Source: JAJPHW01 sp963771505
GTDB taxonomy: Bacteria > Acidobacteriota > Terriglobia > Terriglobales > Acidobacteriaceae
Length of the DNA stretch: 64,000 nucleotides
Assembly (NCBI GenBank): GCA_963771505.1
Contig: CAVYTO010000002.1
Location: 682,001 to 746,000 of the forward strand
Direction: 5' to 3'
The notes beneath the pieces were generated by a model, which worked only from the letters and a program-made list of their open reading frames with translations, was not told where the DNA came from and searched no databases. Positions 59,889-64,000 of this stretch are shown here, piece after piece; position 1 is the first letter of the stretch; each line of letters opens with the position of its first letter. A program made the position numbers and the translations under genes.

Positions 59889-60146
59889 ATGAGTTCCGCT
59901 TCCTTGCGACCCCCAACACGAAACGCCTCCAATTTCATGAAAACGATCGTTTCCGTGACCAAACCGGCCCGCATCGTTCCCTCCCCGGAAAAGACCTGCA
60001 CTGGCCGTCAACTGGCGGATGTTCTTCGTAGCGGCCGATTGGACGCCAAGGAGGCGTCGGCTTGGCGCCGCAACTTGCGGTCCGCCCGCAAAATCTCGAG
60101 GCTGCCGAGAACAAATGGGAATATTGATCGTGCGATGGGGCATTAA
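59889..60146 (+). CDS. Possible small protein, weakly supported
   Basis: An 85-codon frame that fills most of the gap between the DAHP synthase and the propeller gene. The part after residue 17 has VLRSGRLDAKEASAWRRNL, which looks like a helical, charged small protein, but I recognise no family. It has no strong ribosome site. The rest of the gap, to 60206, shows nothing else. Confidence 0.28.
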   Translation: MSSASLRPPTRNASNFMKTIVSVTKPARIVPSPEKTCTGRQLADVLRSGRLDAKEASAWRRNLRSARKISRLPRTNGNIDRAMGH

Positions 60147-60206
60147 GGCACCCCACCAACTAGGCCCGACTCCGATTTCTGTTAACCTTTCTGCTTTGGT
60201 TCCCGC

Positions 60207-61361
60207 TTGAGAAAACTCCTCCTCATCGCTTTTCTCCTCCCCATTTTGGCGGTACTTGGCTGGTGGTACTTCCGCGAACAGCAGATCACCGATTACGGCC
60301 CGTCGTACCGCGAGTACGCCTACATTACAAACGGCAAGAGCAACACCGTCAGTGTGATTGATTTGCGGACGTTTGAGCCGGCGAAGACCATCAAAGTGGG
60401 CGCAGACCCGTCGGGGATTGCTGCGAACCCGAAAAGGAATGAGGTTTACGCAGTCAACACCGGATCGAACAATGTCAGCGTCATTGACGCGGAACGCCAG
60501 ATGGTGGTGGCGACCATTGGCGTCCACGGCAGGCCATATTTCATTGATGTTTCAGAGGACGGCAAGCGCGCGTATGTGGCCAACTCCGGATCGTCCAATG
60601 TCTCCGTGATCGATCTCGAGCGACGAACTGTGATCGGCAGCGTGCGCGTAGGCTCGACTCCAGGCGAAGCGCGGGTCTCTCCTGATGGAAAAACAGTGGT
60701 GGTGAGCAACCGAGGCGACAATACCGTGACGCTGATTGATGCGGCGCAGCTGCGGGTGAAAGCGACCGTCCCAGTGTGTCAGCAGCCGGAGGAGATTGCG
60801 ATACTGCCGGAGAGCACGAAGGCGTTTGTCGCTTGTTCGGCTTCGGCGCAGGTCGCTTCGCTGGATTTGGCTTCGGGAAAGCTGCAGGCTCTAATCGATG
60901 TGGGGAAAACGCCCGTCCAGCTGGCAATGAAGCCTGACGGCGGCGAGATCATTGTAAGTAATTTCGATTCGAACAACATTTCGATTCTGGAAACAGCAAC
61001 GGACGAAGTCAACGGGAGCTACCTGATCGGCATGCGTCCGGCGCGGGGCCTGGTGACTGCCGACAATTCTCGCATTTATGTGAGCAATTTCGGGTCGGAC
61101 AGCGTCGCCATCTATGACATCGACATGGGGAAGATGATCGCGACGCTGCCGGTGGGCAATCATCCGGATGCGTTGGCGTTGTCGCAGAGCCAGAATTATT
61201 TGTTGGTTGTAAATTCCGGATCAGGGGATGTGACGGTGATCCAGAAGCGTGTGCCCAAGAAGAAGTTCGAGCCGGGAGAATATTCGCTACTGACAATGAT
61301 TCCGGTGGGCACGCAGCCTAATAGCATTGTGGTGAAGGCGTTCAACCTGCCGACGAAGTAA
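60207..61361 (+). CDS. YncE/YVTN-type beta-propeller protein
   Basis: A 384-residue protein with an N-terminal signal or anchor helix (LLLIAFLLPILAVLGWWYF) and about seven propeller blades of YVTN type (AYITNGKSNTVSVIDLRT, VYAVNTGSNNVSVIDAE, AYVANSGSSNVSVIDLE). The repeats occupy nearly the whole mature part. Such proteins are exported ligand-binding platforms of unknown role. The start is a TTG; no strong ribosome site was seen. Confidence 0.82.
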   Translation: MRKLLLIAFLLPILAVLGWWYFREQQITDYGPSYREYAYITNGKSNTVSVIDLRTFEPAKTIKVGADPSGIAANPKRNEVYAVNTGSNNVSVIDAERQMVVATIGVHGRPYFIDVSEDGKRAYVANSGSSNVSVIDLERRTVIGSVRVGSTPGEARVSPDGKTVVVSNRGDNTVTLIDAAQLRVKATVPVCQQPEEIAILPESTKAFVACSASAQVASLDLASGKLQALIDVGKTPVQLAMKPDGGEIIVSNFDSNNISILETATDEVNGSYLIGMRPARGLVTADNSRIYVSNFGSDSVAIYDIDMGKMIATLPVGNHPDALALSQSQNYLLVVNSGSGDVTVIQKRVPKKKFEPGEYSLLTMIPVGTQPNSIVVKAFNLPTK

Positions 61362-61390
61362 GGCGCTGTCGAAATTACGGTTCTGTATGG

Positions 61391-63076
61391 CTATTTTGGA
61401 AACGGCGAGATCCGCTTTGGGTCGTATACGAAATCGACCAACCCATCGCGGTAGTCGAGCTTTATTTCCAATATTCTGAGCATGGCAAAGCCTAAAAGCC
61501 CTGAGACCTCTATACCGGCGTGCCGGCTTAGCGATGAAAGGTCAAATGTTACGGTATCGATGCCCGGTTGCCGTAAATGACCAAATTGAAGCTCGGCCTG
61601 CGCAGAATAAACTTTGCTCACCTCGCCGCTCAATCCATGGACATGAATGCGTTCATCCGAGCTAACTTTACTCACTTGCCTGCCCGCCCGCAACGAGAGG
61701 ATGTTCGCAAAGCTACCTGTATCTACTCCGAATAGCATTGGGCCATCGCGATTTACAAACGTCGGCACGAACATCAGATGCCCGGACCGGTATACTTTTG
61801 ACCAACTCGCCATTTCTGGGGCGACATAGCGATCCTTGGGCAAATGCTTGAGAGCTGGAGCATTCGTATTGGGCTTCGCTGGCTCGGATGCCGCATCGCT
61901 TTCAGTGCCTTGCTTTCGTTCACTGTTAGCTTGATCGTCACCCTCACTGTTCAAAGATGTCGGAGCCGCCGCATCGTCCGAGCGTTTGGGCAAAGGGGAC
62001 AGTTTAAGTTGCATTCCAGGAAGGTCGATATCCACCACGTAGGCACTTAGTACGTCTGCGCCGATAATTCCGTCCTCATCGGATATGGACCGTTTGTCGC
62101 TTACTGAGATCACACAATCCTGAAATTCGAGTTCCCCAATTTGCATGCGGTCGACTACTCCGAAGTATCCTGCTTGCAGGCGCTGGTCTCCAATCCCCGC
62201 ACTATGCTCCGCAGAAAGACGCGAGACGCCGGCTTTCTCGGCAACCCTTCGGCTGACCATGACGCCGCCTGCGCCTGTGTCGAGCAAGAGCTTCGCCTTC
62301 CGGTCATTCAGTCTCACCGATAGAGCTATGCCTCGCATTTGGTGTCCATTGGCGCCGTACGCTACATCCAGCTTTGTTTCTGTACGTTCGACCTTACTAA
62401 TTAGCCTGCAGGAGTGAAGCGGCTTGTCTGCCGTCACCTTAAGAAACGCTAAGTACTCTTCTAACCACAACGTTTCTTCTGGGTCGTCGGGGTGAGGCGC
62501 GGCTAAGTAGGCTTCTAGCGCGGCCAGTTTTTCCTTTCGAGGAAGAGTCTCTAGCCATGCCCGCTGTACCTCAATGTCTTCAGGCGCGATGGCGTGAGCC
62601 ACTTGAAGTTGGTTGTAGGCTTGCCGGTAGAGAGAGAAGGAAGAGTACAAGTCTGACAATCCCAGGTATGCGCGAACTTCTTTTGGATCGGACTGCTTGG
62701 CAGCAAGGAATGTTGTCTCTGCATCTGGCATCTTTCCTAGCCGGTATTGCACCGCGCCTTTTTCCGCAAGCAACGCCGCCGATCGAGGCTGTGCCGTCAC
62801 GGCAGCGTTTACAACACTCCAAGCTTCATCGATTTTTTGCTCGCGCAGCAGTGAACGGACTACTCCAACCTTGGCCGCAGTTAAACTCGCATCTTGCTTC
62901 AAAACCGCCTGATAGCCTGCCTCGGCGTCCGCGAATTTACCCGCTCGATACAGTTGATCAGCGGCATCCAGCCGTGGATCCGCAGTGGGAGATTTGGCGT
63001 CGTTGGCGACCGCTGGTGCCAGAAAGCATAAAAACAGAAGAAGTATGACAGCATACGGGCGCGAAATAGTGGACAC
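61391..63076 (-). CDS. Secreted TPR protein with two aspartyl-protease-like domains
   Basis: About 561 residues. The signal peptide (AVILLLFLCFLAPAVA) leads into about four TPR-like units (residues about 30-190), then a retropepsin-like domain with LLLDTGAGGVMVSRR, then a linker rich in Glu/Ser/Asn, then a second with LFGVDTGSFANILSLRAG. Both D-T-G sites are intact. The two lobes could pair into one pepsin-like active site. The GTG at 63076 is favoured because GGAGG lies 5 bases upstream; a TTG at 63088 is the alternative. Confidence 0.78.
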   Translation of the reverse strand: MSTISRPYAVILLLFLCFLAPAVANDAKSPTADPRLDAADQLYRAGKFADAEAGYQAVLKQDASLTAAKVGVVRSLLREQKIDEAWSVVNAAVTAQPRSAALLAEKGAVQYRLGKMPDAETTFLAAKQSDPKEVRAYLGLSDLYSSFSLYRQAYNQLQVAHAIAPEDIEVQRAWLETLPRKEKLAALEAYLAAPHPDDPEETLWLEEYLAFLKVTADKPLHSCRLISKVERTETKLDVAYGANGHQMRGIALSVRLNDRKAKLLLDTGAGGVMVSRRVAEKAGVSRLSAEHSAGIGDQRLQAGYFGVVDRMQIGELEFQDCVISVSDKRSISDEDGIIGADVLSAYVVDIDLPGMQLKLSPLPKRSDDAAAPTSLNSEGDDQANSERKQGTESDAASEPAKPNTNAPALKHLPKDRYVAPEMASWSKVYRSGHLMFVPTFVNRDGPMLFGVDTGSFANILSLRAGRQVSKVSSDERIHVHGLSGEVSKVYSAQAELQFGHLRQPGIDTVTFDLSSLSRHAGIEVSGLLGFAMLRILEIKLDYRDGLVDFVYDPKRISPFPK

Positions 63077-63169
63077 TGAGCCCTCCAAATAGCCGAGAGG
63101 GTATCACGGCGAGGGCTTCTTTCAGAAGTGATTTGTGGTTGGCTGCGAGTCACGTGCGCCGCGACGTGT

Positions 63170-64000
63170 TTACGCGCCGTGGCACTTCTTGTACTTCTTG
63201 CCGGAACCGCAATGGCAAGGGTCGTTGCGGCCGATTTTTTCTCCACGAACGACTTGTTGCACGGTTTGCATTTCTCCTGCACCTGCCAGGCGCGCCTGTT
63301 CGAGTTCGCGTTTTTTGCGGCGCTGGAAAGACGCTTCAAGATCGTCCATCGAGGTCGAGACATTGCGGGGCGGGAGGTTTCCGTTGCCACCTTCGCGTGC
63401 CGGCGGCGGAGTATTCGGCGATTCAAGAGGCTGCGGCGGTCGCGCTCCAGCTGGGGGATTCGTCGGCCGTTCGAGAATCTGCATCAGGTAGAGATAGCGG
63501 ACCGTATCTTCTTTGAAGCGCTGCATCATCGCTTCAAACACTTCGAACGATTCGCGCTTGTATTCGACTAGCGGATCGTGCTGACCGTATCCGCGCAGAC
63601 CGATTCCCTCTTTGAGGTGGTCCATGTCGCGAAGGTGGTCTTTCCACTGCGAGTCAAGGACGCTCAGCATGATCATGCGTTCGTGATAGCGCATCGCATC
63701 GGGACCGATCAGCGCTTCTTTCGCGTCGTATCGAGACTTCAGCTTGTTGAAGATGGCATCGCCCAGTTCCTGGCGATTTAAGGTTTCCGGCGTAATGCCT
63801 TCGGCGAGAATGTCGACGCCGAAGCGGGTGAATACTGCATCTTTCAGACCCTTCACGTCCCAATCGGCGGGATGCGCTTTGACCGGGCAGAACTGGTCCA
63901 TCAGGTCGCCGAGTATGGACGACACATAGTCTTCAACGATCAGGTCTTTCTGGTCGAGGCCTTGCAGCAGTTCGCGCCGCAGGTTGTAGACGGCGGTGCG
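63170..64000 (-). CDS. secA: Preprotein translocase SecA, 3' part
   Basis: The C-terminal 276 codons of SecA, open to the right window edge. It shows the helical wing and scaffold region (MIMLSVLDSQWKDHLRDMDHLKEGIGLRGYGQ) and the C-terminal zinc-binding SEC-C motif GRNDPCHCGSGKKYKKCHG. A Pro/Glu-rich linker lies between. It drives export through SecYEG. The stop codon is at 63170. Confidence 0.97.
   Translation of the reverse strand, partial: RTAVYNLRRELLQGLDQKDLIVEDYVSSILGDLMDQFCPVKAHPADWDVKGLKDAVFTRFGVDILAEGITPETLNRQELGDAIFNKLKSRYDAKEALIGPDAMRYHERMIMLSVLDSQWKDHLRDMDHLKEGIGLRGYGQHDPLVEYKRESFEVFEAMMQRFKEDTVRYLYLMQILERPTNPPAGARPPQPLESPNTPPPAREGGNGNLPPRNVSTSMDDLEASFQRRKKRELEQARLAGAGEMQTVQQVVRGEKIGRNDPCHCGSGKKYKKCHGA

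Noticed and set aside
1..64000. tRNA, rRNA, CRISPR, insertion sequence or prophage genes.
   Set aside because: No matching motifs, repeats or transposase/integrase motifs were seen on either strand by eye.

Overview
The window looks like a chromosomal segment of an acidobacterium (Terriglobia / Koribacter-like). This is inferred, not proven. The hints are the large secreted choice-of-anchor/FG-GAP proteins, a PadR regulator paired with a membrane partner, frequent TTG starts, hairpin-rich repeats of the GGCT-n-AGCC type and a moderately high GC content. No rRNA, tRNA, CRISPR array, transposase or integrase was seen.

Bases 1-34,200 form one long plus-strand locus that appears to build a heavily decorated surface or secreted glycan, possibly carrying peptide. 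It opens with the end of a polyprenyl-phosphate sugar transferase. Flippase, O-antigen ligase-like polymerase, two further glycosyltransferases (GT4 and WecG/TagA type), a NodB-type deacetylase and a GDP-mannose 3,5-epimerase-like enzyme follow. Decoration genes are interleaved: two sulfotransferases, two SGNH proteins, a GNAT-like protein and a carbamoyltransferase. Unusually, three nonribosomal peptide synthetase proteins (A-T-TE, A-T and C-A-T-TE) and a cytochrome P450 sit inside the same run of genes. A second module of asparagine synthase, acyl carrier protein, NAD-synthase-like amidase/ligase and AMP-forming acyl ligase follows, then a PilZ protein.

Bases 34,300-43,500 hold two GH39-like glycoside hydrolases, two minus-strand secreted proteins (a Vgb-like propeller and an unknown), and a second carbamoyltransferase. 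The latter is preceded by an SxtJ-like membrane protein and a 49-residue DUF5989-like membrane peptide.

From 43,500 to the end the content is mostly ordinary chromosome: a PadR operon with its own operator-like dyad, secreted and zinc-ribbon proteins, an ECF sigma/anti-sigma pair, VOC, cutA, a phosphohexomutase, a FtsB/DivIC-like protein, thiG, guaA, a response regulator, leuS, a DAHP synthase, a YVTN propeller, a TPR-aspartyl protease and the 3' end of secA.

The most interesting reading is in the NRPS part. The stand-alone A-T protein has the published leucine specificity code and is followed at once by a P450, the arrangement used elsewhere to beta-hydroxylate a carrier-bound amino acid. 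The next protein ends in a thioesterase with cysteine in place of the usual serine. I infer a small peptide or amino acid product, possibly containing beta-hydroxyleucine, made alongside or attached to a sulfated, carbamoylated glycan.
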